From Synechococcus sp. CS-1329 (GTDB lineage Bacteria > Cyanobacteriota > Cyanobacteriia > PCC-6307 > Cyanobiaceae), in the NCBI RefSeq assembly GCF_025128055.1, contig NZ_JAHLYS010000032.1:35099-99098 (forward strand): a DNA stretch of 64,000 nucleotides, written 5' to 3'. Below, one piece after another: positions 8,301-17,423 of this stretch (position 1 is its first letter; the number at the start of each line of letters is the position of its first letter). The notes below the pieces were generated by a model that saw only the letters and a list, made by a program, of their open reading frames with translations, was not told the DNA's origin and searched no databases. The position numbers and the translations under genes are program-made.

Positions 8301-9593
8301 GTGCTGGATCAGCGCCTGCTGCGCGACAACCCCGAGCTGATCGTCGAGCAGCTCGGGCGTCGGGGCATGACGCTCGATCTCACGGCCCTGCAGCTGATCG
8401 CCCGCCAGGAGCGTGATCTTGAGCAGCAACGCAGTGATCTGCAGGCCGAGGGCAACCGCATCGGCCGCCAGGTGGGCGAGCTGATCCGTGGCGGCGCAGC
8501 GCCCCACAGCCCCGAGGTGCAGGCCCTGCGCGATCGGGGCAACACCGTCAAGCAGCAGGTGGCAGTGCTGGAGGAGGAGGAGAAAGCCCTCGAGGCCCGC
8601 CTGCGCGATCAGCTGCTGGCCTTCCCCAACCTGCCCTCGCCCCACTGCCCCGATGGGGCCGGCGAAGCGCAGAACGTGGAGCGGCGCCGCTGGGGCACAC
8701 CGCGCCAACCTCTGGCAGGCGAAGCCCCCCTCGAAGAGCACTGGCAGATCGCCGAACGCCTCGGCCTGATCGACAGCGAGCGCTCGGTGCGCATCGCCCA
8801 GAGCCGCTTCGTCACCCTGCTCGGAGCGGGTGCCCGCCTGGAGCGGGCCCTGATCAGCTTCATGCTCGATCAGCACGCCAGCCGTGGCTACCGCGAGGTG
8901 CTGCCGCCGATCCTGGTGAACAGCGCCAGCCTCACCGCCTCCGGCCAGCTGCCCAAATTCGCCGAGGAGAGCTTTCGCTGCGCCGACGACGACCTCTGGC
9001 TCACCCCCACCGCGGAGGTGCCGATCACCTCGTTCCACCGCGACGAGATTCTTGCGGCCGAGCAACTGCCGCTCAAGTACGCCGCCTACACCCCCTGCTT
9101 CCGCCGCGAGGCCGGCTCCTACGGCCGCGACACCCGCGGCCTGATCCGCCTGCACCAGTTCAACAAAGTCGAGTTGTACTGGTTCTGCCATCCGGAGGAG
9201 TCCGAAGCAGCCCACGCCCAGCTCACCGCCGACGCCGAAGCGGTGCTGCAGGCCCTCGACCTGCCCTACCGGGTGCTGGATCTCTGCACCGGTGACCTCG
9301 GCTTCTCCGCCGCCCGCACCTTTGATCTGGAGGTGTGGCTGCCTGGCGCCGGGGCGTACCGCGAGATCTCCAGCTGCAGCACCTGCTCTGAGTTCCAGGC
9401 CCGGCGCGCCTCGATCCGCTTCAAGGACGGCAAGAAAACCCGCCTGCTGCACACCCTCAACGGCAGTGGCCTGGCGGTGGGGCGCACCATGGCCGCCCTG
9501 CTGGAAACAGGCCAGCACGCCGATGGCAGCGTGCGCCTGCCCCCGGCCCTGGTGCCCTACATGGGCTGCGATCGCCTGCTGCCGGAAGCCTGA
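8301..9593 (+). CDS. serS: Seryl-tRNA synthetase
   Basis: Class II synthetase charging tRNA-Ser (430 aa). The start is a GTG (VLDQRLLRDNPELI), where the family N-terminus begins. Residues 27-100 form the antiparallel coiled-coil arm that binds the long variable arm of tRNA-Ser. The catalytic core shows motif 2 around CFRREAGSYGRDTRGLIRLH, the serine-site segment SSCSTCSEFQARR, and motif 3 LNGSGLAVGRT. Length and motifs are all standard. Confidence 0.97.
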   Translation: MLDQRLLRDNPELIVEQLGRRGMTLDLTALQLIARQERDLEQQRSDLQAEGNRIGRQVGELIRGGAAPHSPEVQALRDRGNTVKQQVAVLEEEEKALEARLRDQLLAFPNLPSPHCPDGAGEAQNVERRRWGTPRQPLAGEAPLEEHWQIAERLGLIDSERSVRIAQSRFVTLLGAGARLERALISFMLDQHASRGYREVLPPILVNSASLTASGQLPKFAEESFRCADDDLWLTPTAEVPITSFHRDEILAAEQLPLKYAAYTPCFRREAGSYGRDTRGLIRLHQFNKVELYWFCHPEESEAAHAQLTADAEAVLQALDLPYRVLDLCTGDLGFSAARTFDLEVWLPGAGAYREISSCSTCSEFQARRASIRFKDGKKTRLLHTLNGSGLAVGRTMAALLETGQHADGSVRLPPALVPYMGCDRLLPEA

Positions 9594-9650
9594 AGGGAAC
9601 GCCCCAGGTCTGAAACCCCCAGAATGGCTGTCTTGCGCAACACAGCCTGA

Positions 9651-10739
9651 ATGGGCGTTCTCACAGCACTGGCGATTCTGGCGGGCCTGATCGTGGTGCA
9701 TGAAGCCGGCCATTTCTTTGCCGCCACCTGGCAGGGCATCCGCGTCAGCGGCTTCTCGATCGGCTTCGGTCCGGCCCTGCTGCAGCGGCAGCGCCGCGGC
9801 GTGCAGTTCGCCCTGCGGGCCATCCCTCTGGGCGGCTACGTCGCCTTCCCCGACGACGAGGACGACAGCGAGATCCCCAGCGATGATCCCGACCTGCTGC
9901 GCAACCGCCCCCTGCCCCAGCGGGCCTTGGTGATCGCCGCCGGCGTGATCGCCAACCTGCTGCTGGCCTGGGTCGTGCTCTTCGGCCAGGGGGTGATGGT
10001 GGGCGTACCCGCCGGCTTCAGTGCCACCCCTGGTGTGCTGGTGGCGGCGGTGCAGCCGGGCCAGCCCGCGGCCGCCTCGGGTCTGATGGCCGGAGATCGC
10101 ATCCTCAGCCTGGGCGGTGTGGCCGTGGGTGGTGGCTCCAAGGCCGTGGTCGATCTGGTGGCCGACATCCAGGGGGCCCCCGAGCGCACCCTGCAGATCG
10201 AAGCGGTGCGCGCCGGTGAAACCGTCAGCCTGCGGCTCACCCCCAGCGATCGCGATGGCATCGGCCGCATCGGCGCCCAGCTCCAGCCCAACGGCAGCGA
10301 GGTGTTCCGCCCCGCCAAGGGTCCGCTGGAGCTGATCGGCCAGACCAACCGCGTCTTCGTGCAGCTGATCCGCCGCACGGTCGATGGCTTCGTGGCTCTA
10401 GTCACCCACTTCGGTGAAACCGCTCCGCAGGTGTCGGGCCCGGTGAAGATCGTCGAGATGGGCGCCAGCCTGGCCCGCCAGGGCGGCGGCAGCCTGTTTG
10501 TGTTCGCCGCGCTGATTTCGATCAACCTGGCGGTGCTCAACGCCCTGCCCCTGCCCCTGCTCGATGGCGGTCAGTTCGCCCTGCTGCTGCTGGAGGGCCT
10601 GCGCGGCAAGCCCCTGCCCGATCGGCTGCAGATGGCCTTCATGCAGTCGGGCTTCCTGCTGCTGGTGGGACTGAGCGTGGTGCTGATCGTCAAGGACACC
10701 AGCCAGCTCTCGGTGGTGCAGCAACTGCTCGGCCGCTGA
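9651..10739 (+). CDS. rseP: Site-2 intramembrane metalloprotease (RseP family)
   Basis: Polytopic zinc protease that cuts membrane-bound substrates such as anti-sigma factors (362 aa). The zinc motif HEAGH (17-21) is in the first helix, and the third ligand is in the LDG motif (about 304-306). A PDZ domain lies between the membrane segments (about residues 115-195). The coding sequence ends 1 nt before the start of nth, so the two are probably co-transcribed. The substrate in this organism cannot be read from the sequence. Confidence 0.93.
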   Translation: MGVLTALAILAGLIVVHEAGHFFAATWQGIRVSGFSIGFGPALLQRQRRGVQFALRAIPLGGYVAFPDDEDDSEIPSDDPDLLRNRPLPQRALVIAAGVIANLLLAWVVLFGQGVMVGVPAGFSATPGVLVAAVQPGQPAAASGLMAGDRILSLGGVAVGGGSKAVVDLVADIQGAPERTLQIEAVRAGETVSLRLTPSDRDGIGRIGAQLQPNGSEVFRPAKGPLELIGQTNRVFVQLIRRTVDGFVALVTHFGETAPQVSGPVKIVEMGASLARQGGGSLFVFAALISINLAVLNALPLPLLDGGQFALLLLEGLRGKPLPDRLQMAFMQSGFLLLVGLSVVLIVKDTSQLSVVQQLLGR

Positions 10740-10740
10740 G

Positions 10741-11427
10741 GTGCCCCGCTTTGCCACGGCCCGGCAGCGGGCGCCGCTGATCCAGGAGCGCCTGGCGCTC
10801 CACTACCCCCACGCCACCTGCTCCCTCGATTGGCGCACGCCCTGGGAGCTGCTGGTGGCCACCATGCTCTCGGCCCAGTGCACCGACGAGAGGGTGAACC
10901 TGGTCACCCCGGCCCTGTTCGAGCGCTTCGCCGATGCTGCCGCCGCGGCTGCGGTGAGCTCCAGCGAGGTGGAGCCCTACGTGAAGTCCACCGGCTTCTT
11001 TCGCAACAAGGCCAAGAACATCGTGGCCGCCTCCCAGCTGCTGATGGAGCGCCATGGCGGTGCGGTGCCGGCCTCGATGGAGGAGTTGCTGGAGCTGCCG
11101 GGGGTGGCGCGCAAGACCGCCAACGTGGTGCTGGCCCATGCCTTCGGCATCAATGCCGGTTTCACCGTCGACACCCACGTGCGGCGGCTGAGCAACCGGC
11201 TCGGGCTCACGCGCCAGAGCGAACCGCCACGGATCGAGCCCGATCTGATGAAGCTCTTCCCCCAGCCGGAATGGGAGAACCTCTCGATCCGGCTGATCTT
11301 CCATGGCCGCGCCGTCTGCAACGCCCGCAAGCCCCTCTGCGCCGGCTGCCCCCTCGCCGATCTCTGCCCCAGCCACCCCGACCACGGCCCCAGCGGCCGC
11401 AGGGTTCAGCAGCAGGCCACGCGCTAG
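10741..11427 (+). CDS. nth: Endonuclease III (DNA glycosylase/AP lyase)
   Basis: Base-excision repair enzyme removing oxidised pyrimidines (228 aa, GTG start). The helix-hairpin-helix LPGVARKTANVVL carries the catalytic Lys125, and the catalytic Asp144 is in FTVDTHVRR. The C-terminal [4Fe-4S] ligands C193, C200, C203 and C209 show the standard 6-2-5 spacing. It follows rseP after a single base, and the S14 gene follows after 34 bp. Confidence 0.96.
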   Translation: MPRFATARQRAPLIQERLALHYPHATCSLDWRTPWELLVATMLSAQCTDERVNLVTPALFERFADAAAAAAVSSSEVEPYVKSTGFFRNKAKNIVAASQLLMERHGGAVPASMEELLELPGVARKTANVVLAHAFGINAGFTVDTHVRRLSNRLGLTRQSEPPRIEPDLMKLFPQPEWENLSIRLIFHGRAVCNARKPLCAGCPLADLCPSHPDHGPSGRRVQQQATR

Positions 11428-11461
11428 GCTCGGCCTCCACTGAACGAATTGCAGCAGCCGC

Positions 11462-11764
11462 ATGGCGAAGAAGTCGATGATTGCGCGCGACGTCAAGCGC
11501 AAGAAAATTGTGGAACGCTTCGCCGTCAAGCGCGCCGAGCTGAAGGCTTCGTTCGAGGCCGCCGCTGATCCGATGCAGCGCCTGGAGATCCACCGCAAGA
11601 TCCAGAACCTGCCCCGCAACAGCGCCCCCAACCGGGTGCGCAACCGCTGCTGGGCCACCGGCAAACCCCGCGGTTACTACCGCGATTTCGGTCTCTGCCG
11701 CAACCAGCTGCGCGAGCGCGCCCACAAGGGTCTGCTGCCCGGCGTGGTCAAGTCAAGCTGGTAA
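11462..11764 (+). CDS. rpsN: 30S ribosomal protein S14
   Basis: 100-aa long-form S14 of the small-subunit head. It lacks the paired CxxC zinc ligands of the short S14 type and ends with the conserved [20 protein letters not shown] segment and the KSSW tail. It is not in a large ribosomal operon here but stands between nth and pnp, followed by a clear terminator. Confidence 0.97.
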   Translation: MAKKSMIARDVKRKKIVERFAVKRAELKASFEAAADPMQRLEIHRKIQNLPRNSAPNRVRNRCWATGKPRGYYRDFGLCRNQLRERAHKGLLPGVVKSSW

Positions 11765-11817
11765 GCGGCTTCAGGCCCTGGCTGCGCATCAGCGGCGGGC
11801 CGCCAATCAAGGGCGTG

Positions 11818-11842
11818 AGGGTGGCCAGGTGCCACCCTTTTT
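11818..11842 (+). terminator. Rho-independent terminator after rpsN
   Basis: A perfect 7-bp stem, GGGTGGC at 11818-11824 and GCCACCC at 11830-11836, with a 5-nt loop, is followed directly by six T. It separates rpsN from pnp. Confidence 0.88.
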
Positions 11843-11910
11843 TGCGCCGTCAGGCCCTCGCGGGCCCGAATGCGAGAATGGGACGTGAATAAAAACGGAC
11901 ATAAGACGAC

Positions 11911-14034
11911 GTGCCAGCAAAGATTCAGACGGTCTCCTTCGATGGTCGGGAGATCCGGCTGACCACGGGCTTGTATGCCCCCCAGGCCGGGGGTTCTGTG
12001 TTGATCGAATGCGGGGACACCGCCGTGCTGGTCACGGCCACCCGCGCCAAGGGCCGCGAAGGGATCGATTTTCTCCCACTCACCTGTGACTACGAAGAGC
12101 GCCTCTACGCCGCCGGCCGCATCCCCGGCAGCTTCTTCCGCCGTGAAGGCCGCCCCCCCGAGCGGGCGATCCTCACCACCCGCCTGATCGATCGGCCCCT
12201 GCGGCCCCTCTTCCCCTCCTGGCTGCGCGACGACCTGCAGGTGGTCGCCACCACCCTCTCGCTTGATGAGCGGGTCCCGCCCGATGTGCTGGCGGTCACC
12301 GGCGCTTCAATCGCCACCCTGCTGGCGAAAATCCCCTTCAACGGCCCCATGGCCGCCGTGCGCGTCGGCCTGCTCGGCGACGACTTCGTGCTCAACCCCA
12401 GCTACCGCGAGATCGAGCGCAGCGAGCTGGATCTGATCGTGGCCGGCACCCCCTCCGGTGTGGTGATGGTGGAAGCGGGCGCCAACCAGCTGCCCGAACA
12501 AGACGTGATCGAGGCGATCGACTTCGGCTACGAAGCCGTGGGTGAATTGATCAAGGCCCAGCAGACCCTGCTGGCCGAACTCGGCATCGAGCAGGTGTTC
12601 CCCGAAGCCCAGGTCCAGGACCCCGCCCTGCCGGCGTTCCTGGAGCAGGAATGCGGCGCCGGCATCGGTGAGGTGCTCAAACAGTTCAGCCTCACCAAGG
12701 CCGAGCGCGACGCCCAGCTTGATGGCATCAAGGCGGGCGTGGCCCAGAAGATCGCCGGCCTCTCCGACGACGATCCGATCCGCGTGGCCGCTGCGGGCAA
12801 GGCCCTCGGCAACACCTACAAGGGCATCACCAAGAAGCTGATGCGCGCCCAGATCCTCAGCGAGGGCAAGCGGGTGGATGGCCGCAACCTCGATGAGGTG
12901 CGTCCGATCAGCGCCGCCGTGGGTGTGCTGCCCAAGCGGGTCCACGGCTCGGGCCTGTTCCAGCGCGGGCTCACCCAGGTGCTCTCCACCGCCACCCTCG
13001 GCACCCCCAGCGATGCCCAGGAGATGGACGACCTCAACCCCATGGGTGAGAAGACCTACCTGCACCACTACAACTTCCCGCCCTATTCGGTGGGCGAAAC
13101 CCGGCCGATGCGCTCCCCCGGCCGCCGCGAGGTGGGCCACGGCGCCCTGGCCGAGCGGGCGATCATGCCCGTGCTTCCCCCCAAGGAGAGCTTTCCCTAC
13201 GTGCTGCGGGTGGTCTCGGAGTGCCTCAGCTCCAACGGCTCCACCTCCATGGGCTCGGTCTGCGGCAGCACCCTCGCCCTGATGGATGCCGGCGTGCCCC
13301 TCAAGGCGCCCGTGAGCGGCGCCGCCATGGGCCTGATCAAGGAGGGCGATGAGGTGCGCATCCTCACCGACATCCAGGGCATCGAGGATTTCCTCGGCGA
13401 CATGGACTTCAAGGTGGCTGGCACCGAGAAGGGCATCACCGCCCTGCAGATGGACATGAAGATCAGCGGTCTGGCGGTGAGCACCATCGCTGAGGCCGTC
13501 AACCAGGCCCGCCCGGCCCGGCTGCACATCCTCGAGAAGATGCTCGAAGCGATCGCCAAGCCCCGCGATGTGCTCTCCCCCCATGCCCCTCGCCTGCTCA
13601 GCTTCCGCATCGACCCGGAACTGATCGGCACCGTGATCGGCCCCGGCGGCCGCACGATCAAGGGCATCACCGAGCGCACCAACACCAAGATCGACATCGA
13701 AGACGGTGGCATCGTCACGATCGCCAGCCACGACGGCGCCGCCGCCGAGGAAGCCCAGCGGATCATCGAGGGGCTCACCCGTCGCGTCAGCGAAGGGGAG
13801 ATGTTCAACGGCTCCGTCACGCGGATCATCCCGATCGGTGCCTTCGTGGAGATCCTCCCGGGCAAGGAAGGCATGATCCATATCTCCCAGCTCTCCGAAG
13901 CACGGGTGGAGAAAGTGGAAGATGTGATCAAGGTGGGCGATGCCGTCACCGTGCGGGTGCGCGAAATCGACAACCGCGGCCGCATCAACCTCACCCTCCG
14001 CGGTGTGGCCCAGGAAGCTGTGCCGGTGGCTTGA
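11911..14034 (+). CDS. pnp: Polyribonucleotide nucleotidyltransferase (PNPase)
   Basis: Phosphorolytic 3'-5' exoribonuclease of RNA decay, able to add heteropolymeric tails in cyanobacteria (707 aa, GTG start [15 protein letters not shown]). Two RNase PH domains flank an all-helical linker; the second contains the active-site region with [22 protein letters not shown] domain follows (about 565-625, including [11 protein letters not shown]), then an S1 domain (about 635-703, [18 protein letters not shown]). The upstream A-rich patch (aataaaaacggac) could be part of its leader. Length and domain order are standard. Confidence 0.97.
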   Translation: MPAKIQTVSFDGREIRLTTGLYAPQAGGSVLIECGDTAVLVTATRAKGREGIDFLPLTCDYEERLYAAGRIPGSFFRREGRPPERAILTTRLIDRPLRPLFPSWLRDDLQVVATTLSLDERVPPDVLAVTGASIATLLAKIPFNGPMAAVRVGLLGDDFVLNPSYREIERSELDLIVAGTPSGVVMVEAGANQLPEQDVIEAIDFGYEAVGELIKAQQTLLAELGIEQVFPEAQVQDPALPAFLEQECGAGIGEVLKQFSLTKAERDAQLDGIKAGVAQKIAGLSDDDPIRVAAAGKALGNTYKGITKKLMRAQILSEGKRVDGRNLDEVRPISAAVGVLPKRVHGSGLFQRGLTQVLSTATLGTPSDAQEMDDLNPMGEKTYLHHYNFPPYSVGETRPMRSPGRREVGHGALAERAIMPVLPPKESFPYVLRVVSECLSSNGSTSMGSVCGSTLALMDAGVPLKAPVSGAAMGLIKEGDEVRILTDIQGIEDFLGDMDFKVAGTEKGITALQMDMKISGLAVSTIAEAVNQARPARLHILEKMLEAIAKPRDVLSPHAPRLLSFRIDPELIGTVIGPGGRTIKGITERTNTKIDIEDGGIVTIASHDGAAAEEAQRIIEGLTRRVSEGEMFNGSVTRIIPIGAFVEILPGKEGMIHISQLSEARVEKVEDVIKVGDAVTVRVREIDNRGRINLTLRGVAQEAVPVA

Positions 14035-14117
14035 TCGAGCCCCCGATCTCAACTGTCAGCTCTCTGATCAGCCTGGCCTGATCAAACCCCAGAGCTTCTG
14101 ATCACTGAAGACCTCTC

Positions 14118-14151
14118 AACCGCTTTCACCCCAGGGTGGAGGCGGTTTTTT
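14118..14151 (+). terminator. Rho-independent terminator after pnp
   Basis: AACCGC (14118-14123) pairs with GCGGTT (14142-14147), with an inner CACC/GGTG helix, and a T run of six follows. It lies between the convergent pnp and cysQ genes. Confidence 0.8.
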
Positions 14152-14174
14152 CTGGATCTCCGCCAGCCCCCGGA

Positions 14175-15107
14175 TCAGAGCGCGAAGCCTGGATCGATTC
14201 GCGCCATGGCGGCGGCGGCCCGCTCACACAGTTCGGCATGGGCCAGGCCATGGCTGGCGATCAGACAACCGGCCTGCAGTCCGTCGCCGTTGTTGTAGCT
14301 GAGGGGGCGGCCATCGGCGTGGCTGAAGGCCCCGCCCGCCGCCCGCAGCACCGCCTCCGGCGCCGCCATGTCCCAATCCTTGGGGGCACTGCGGCCCGAG
14401 AGGGAGAGGTAAAGGTCGGTTTCGCCGCGCAGGATCGTGGCCACCTTGCAGCCCACGCTGCCCACCGCCAGCGACGATCCCAGCCCCAGAGCCCCCACCA
14501 GCTGCTCCAGCCGCTGGTCGCGGTGGTTGCGGCTGGCCACCAGCACCAGCTCCGCCGGCGCGCGGCGCCCGCTCAGCTGGGGCGCAAAACGCTCGCCGGC
14601 CGGATTCTCCCGCCAGGCGCCCCCGATCAAGTCCTCAGCCGCAGGCCCCACCAGACCGAACCAGAGCTCCTGCTTCTCCGGCAACAGCACCACCCCGAGC
14701 ACCGGCTGGCCCCTGTGAACCAAAGCCAGATGCACCGCGTACTCACCGGTGCCCTGGAGGAAATCCTTGGTGCCATCGAGCGGATCGAGGATCCAGAGCC
14801 AGTCGGCCTCCAGGGGCACGCCGGCGCTGAGCTGCTCCTTGGCGGTCTCCTCGCTGAGCAGGGTCCAGGGGGCGTCGGGGAAGGCCCCAGCGAGGCCCTC
14901 CAGCAGGTGCTGGTTCACCGCCAGATCAGCCGCCGTCACCGGTCCCTCGCCACCCTCATCGACGCTCAGGGCGGCCCCATAGCCGAAGGGAGGCTGCTCG
15001 CCGCGGGCATAGGCCCTCAGAATCGCCGCCGACTCCCAGCACAGGCGCCGCAACAGCGCCAGCAGCTCCTCGAGATCCAGGTCGGCTGGCAGGCAGGGGG
15101 ACGCCAT
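14175..15107 (-). CDS. cysQ: 3'(2'),5'-bisphosphate nucleotidase / inositol-phosphatase family (CysQ-like)
   Basis: Mg-dependent, Li-sensitive phosphatase of the inositol monophosphatase superfamily (310 aa). It probably clears 3'-phosphoadenosine 5'-phosphate formed in sulfate assimilation. Metal-site motifs are visible: the Glu-Glu in LLSEETAKE, the DPLDGTKDFL signature, and WDMAAPEAVLRAAGG near the C-terminus. Two adjacent ATG codons (15107 and 15110) are both possible starts. The gene is divergent from rsmI with overlapping start codons. The exact substrate (PAP or another phosphate ester) is an inference. Confidence 0.88.
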   Translation of the reverse strand: MASPCLPADLDLEELLALLRRLCWESAAILRAYARGEQPPFGYGAALSVDEGGEGPVTAADLAVNQHLLEGLAGAFPDAPWTLLSEETAKEQLSAGVPLEADWLWILDPLDGTKDFLQGTGEYAVHLALVHRGQPVLGVVLLPEKQELWFGLVGPAAEDLIGGAWRENPAGERFAPQLSGRRAPAELVLVASRNHRDQRLEQLVGALGLGSSLAVGSVGCKVATILRGETDLYLSLSGRSAPKDWDMAAPEAVLRAAGGAFSHADGRPLSYNNGDGLQAGCLIASHGLAHAELCERAAAAMARIDPGFAL

Positions 15108-15108
15108 C

Positions 15109-15993
15109 ATGGGCAGGGCCAGGGTCGAGCAGAGCCTCATTGTGGAGCAAGCCAGCGAACCCGCCGCCGGGGTGCTGTATCTGGTGGGAACACCGATCGG
15201 CAACCTGGGCGATCTCTCCCCCCGGGCCCGGCGGGTGCTGGAGGGAGTGGATCGCATCGCCTGCGAGGACACCCGCCACAGCGGCCAGCTGCTGGCCGGC
15301 CTGGGCATCCGCAGCCGTCTGCTCAGCTTTCACCAGCACAACCAGACCGCCCGCATCCCGGAACTGCTCGCGGCCCTGGCGGCGGGCGAAAGCCTGGCGG
15401 TGATCAGCGACGCGGGCCTGCCGGGCATCTCCGACCCCGGCGAGGCGCTGGTGGCGGCCGCCCGCGCCGGCGACCATCCAGTGATCTGCGTGCCCGGCCC
15501 CTGCGCCGTGACCACAGCCCTGGTGAGCAGCGGTCTGCCCTGTGGTCGCTTCTGCTTCGAGGGGTTCCTGCCGGCCAAGGCCAGCCTGCGCCGCCAGCGG
15601 CTGCAGGAGCTGGCCACCGAGGAGCGCACCCTGGTGCTCTTCGAGGCCCCCCACCGGCTGATCGAGCTGCTCGACGACCTGCTCACCACCCTCGGTGAGC
15701 GGCCGCTGCAGGTGATGCGGGAGCTGACCAAACGCCATGAGCAGCAGATCGGCCCCAGCGTGGGCGCCGCCCTGGAGCACTTCCGGCGGGTGCCGCCCCG
15801 GGGGGAGTTCACCCTGGTGCTCGGCGGGGCCACACCGGAGCAGGCCCCCCTGCGCAGTGACGCTGATCTGACCGTGGAACTGCGCCAGAAGGTGGCCTCA
15901 GGTCTGAGCGCCAGTGATGCGGCCCGCCAGCTGGCGGCCGAGACCGGCCTCTCCCGCCGCAGCCTCTACGCCCTGCTGCACCAGGCGGAGTGA
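15109..15993 (+). CDS. rsmI: 16S rRNA 2'-O-methyltransferase (C1402), RsmI
   Basis: SAM-dependent tetrapyrrole-methylase-fold enzyme modifying 16S rRNA C1402 (294 aa). Motifs visible: LYLVGTPIGNLGDLS near the N-terminus, CEDTRHSGQLL, the SDAGLPGISDPGE loop and VPGPCAVTTAL. The frame opens at an ATG (15109) that overlaps the cysQ start codon on the other strand; a GTG at 15142, closer to the conserved domain, may be the true start. Confidence 0.94.
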   Translation: MGRARVEQSLIVEQASEPAAGVLYLVGTPIGNLGDLSPRARRVLEGVDRIACEDTRHSGQLLAGLGIRSRLLSFHQHNQTARIPELLAALAAGESLAVISDAGLPGISDPGEALVAAARAGDHPVICVPGPCAVTTALVSSGLPCGRFCFEGFLPAKASLRRQRLQELATEERTLVLFEAPHRLIELLDDLLTTLGERPLQVMRELTKRHEQQIGPSVGAALEHFRRVPPRGEFTLVLGGATPEQAPLRSDADLTVELRQKVASGLSASDAARQLAAETGLSRRSLYALLHQAE

Positions 15994-16057
15994 GGGCCGC
16001 CCGCGCTGGATGGGCCATGCTGAGGGCTGAGCTGCTCCACTCCCCTCCGCCTTGGCC

Positions 16058-16282
16058 ATGCTGCTGCGCCTGCGCCTGTTGCTCACCAGCTTCGGCGGCG
16101 GCCTGCTGCTGCTGGTGATCCTCTGCCTCGGTGCCCAGAACCTGGAGGATCGTCCCAGCCTGCGGCTGGGCTTCGGCCGCAGTGCGCCCCTGCCCAGCGG
16201 CTTCCTGGTGGGGCTGGCCCTGGCGGCGGGGGTGATCAGCGGCGGCAGCGCCACGGCTCTGCTGCTGCCCCGCCGGGACTGA
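16058..16282 (+). CDS. Small two-helix membrane protein
   Basis: 74-aa predicted protein with two hydrophobic segments (about residues 8-24 and 46-70) joined by a short soluble stretch (EDRPSLRLGFGRSAPLPSG). This is the layout of small LapA/DUF1049-like proteins, but no diagnostic residues allow a firm call. The ATG at 16058 is preferred to a TTG 6 nt upstream. It lies between rsmI and the convergent acidic HTH protein. Function unknown. Confidence 0.55.
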   Translation: MLLRLRLLLTSFGGGLLLLVILCLGAQNLEDRPSLRLGFGRSAPLPSGFLVGLALAAGVISGGSATALLLPRRD

Positions 16283-16291
16283 CCGGCGGGA

Positions 16292-17167
16292 TCAGCCGCC
16301 GGGGAGGGCGTAGAGCGCCCCCTCCAGCACCACGCGGGTGATGCCCTGGCCCACCAGATAGGTGGCGGTGCGCTGGATCACCTGGCTGTCGGGCATCTTG
16401 ATCACCCGCTGGGTGCGGCCGCACTGGCGCTTGGCCTGACGCGGATTGGCGAACACCACCAGGGCCTGACGCGCCTGCTCATCGTCGGGGAGGGCACCGA
16501 GTTCGGGGAAATCACTCAGGGGCCTGGCCTGCAGCTCCACCGTCTTATCCACCAGCATGTAGAGGCTGGCGGGCAGGGGAGCGCTCTCCAGCGGCTGACA
16601 GACCACCGCCGAGCGCTCCTGGAGCCCCGCCGCCGCAGCGCTGAAGTGGGCACCCGCCACCACGGGCACCATCGTGAAGACATTGCCCTCAGCGTCGGTG
16701 TCATCACCGTCATCACCGTCGTCGCCTTCACCGTCGTCGCTGTCGCTGTCGTCGCCGAAGTCATCGGCGTCATCAATCGCCAGCACACCGGGGCCGGAGC
16801 CGTCCTCGTCGCTGTCGGCATCGAGCTCGCTGACCGCCTCGAGATTGAGATTGAGATCGAGATCGCCGGCGGGACTGGCCGCAGAGGCGGATTCGGGTTG
16901 GGGATCGGCCGGGCCGGGATCTGATGCCGGTGGTGCGAGTGCGGCCGCAAGGGCCACCTCCAGGGGGGCTTCCAGCTGAGCCACGGGGCGGCCGCGCTCC
17001 TTCTTGAGCTGCTCGTAAAGCTCGGGGTCGAGGGCGACTTTCACCACCCGCGTCACCGTGTTGGGGCTGCAGCCATAGCTGTCAGCGAGGGCCGCGCTGG
17101 ATTCACCGGCCCGCCACCGCTGCACCAGCTCCTGTTTCTGGGCATCACTGAGCCGGGAGGCCACCAT
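16292..17167 (-). CDS. HTH protein with highly acidic linker
   Basis: 291-aa protein. The N-terminal 45 residues form a helix-turn-helix of the transposase/resolvase-like type: LSDAQKQELVQRWRAGESS, then ALADSYGCSPNTVTRVVKVA. An Ala/Pro-rich stretch and a very acidic tract follow (about residues 115-160, largely Asp/Glu/Ser/Gly). The C-terminal 120 residues contain VFANPRQAKRQCGRTQRVIK and end GALYALPGG, a domain I do not recognise. It looks like a DNA-binding regulator conserved in picocyanobacteria rather than a mobile-element protein, because no catalytic domain follows the HTH. It is transcribed away from the adjacent tRNA-Arg gene. Start chosen at MVASRLSDAQ (ATG, 17167). Confidence 0.65.
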   Translation of the reverse strand: MVASRLSDAQKQELVQRWRAGESSAALADSYGCSPNTVTRVVKVALDPELYEQLKKERGRPVAQLEAPLEVALAAALAPPASDPGPADPQPESASAASPAGDLDLNLNLEAVSELDADSDEDGSGPGVLAIDDADDFGDDSDSDDGEGDDGDDGDDTDAEGNVFTMVPVVAGAHFSAAAAGLQERSAVVCQPLESAPLPASLYMLVDKTVELQARPLSDFPELGALPDDEQARQALVVFANPRQAKRQCGRTQRVIKMPDSQVIQRTATYLVGQGITRVVLEGALYALPGG

Positions 17168-17207
17168 GGAACAAGTCGCGCAGCGGACCAATCTAGGCTG
17201 ATGCGAT

Positions 17208-17281
17208 GGGCCGTTAGCTCAGCTGGATAGAGCATGCGACTTCTAATCGCACGGTCGCTGGTTCGAATCCAGCACGGCCCG
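17208..17281 (+). tRNA. tRNA-Arg (anticodon UCU)
   Basis: Complete cloverleaf of 74 nt. Acceptor GGGCCGT pairs with ACGGCCC, the D arm has GCTC/GAGC, and the anticodon loop CTTCTAA reads UCU. The T arm is GCTGG-TTCGAAT-CCAGC and the discriminator is G. CCA is not encoded. Confidence 0.97.
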
Positions 17282-17423
17282 TTCCCCCATCCCCGGCTGC
17301 TGGTGCGCCAGCAGCCCCACCAGCATTCCCTGACTGGAGCCTTATTCGGTAGCAGAAGCGCCGCCCGCTCTGGTGATTTGCCAACAGCGTTGATAAATCT
17401 TTTAACTCCGAGTGGCCCATTCC

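Noticed and set aside
12307..14052. Long minus-strand reading frame (581 codons) opposite pnp
   Set aside because: His/Gly/Asp-rich antisense shadow of pnp caused by high GC; pnp is intact on the plus strand.
16680..16870. Short repeated units suggesting a CRISPR-like or satellite array
   Set aside because: Irregular trinucleotide-rich coding repeats for the acidic Asp/Glu/Ser tract; no constant repeat-spacer spacing.
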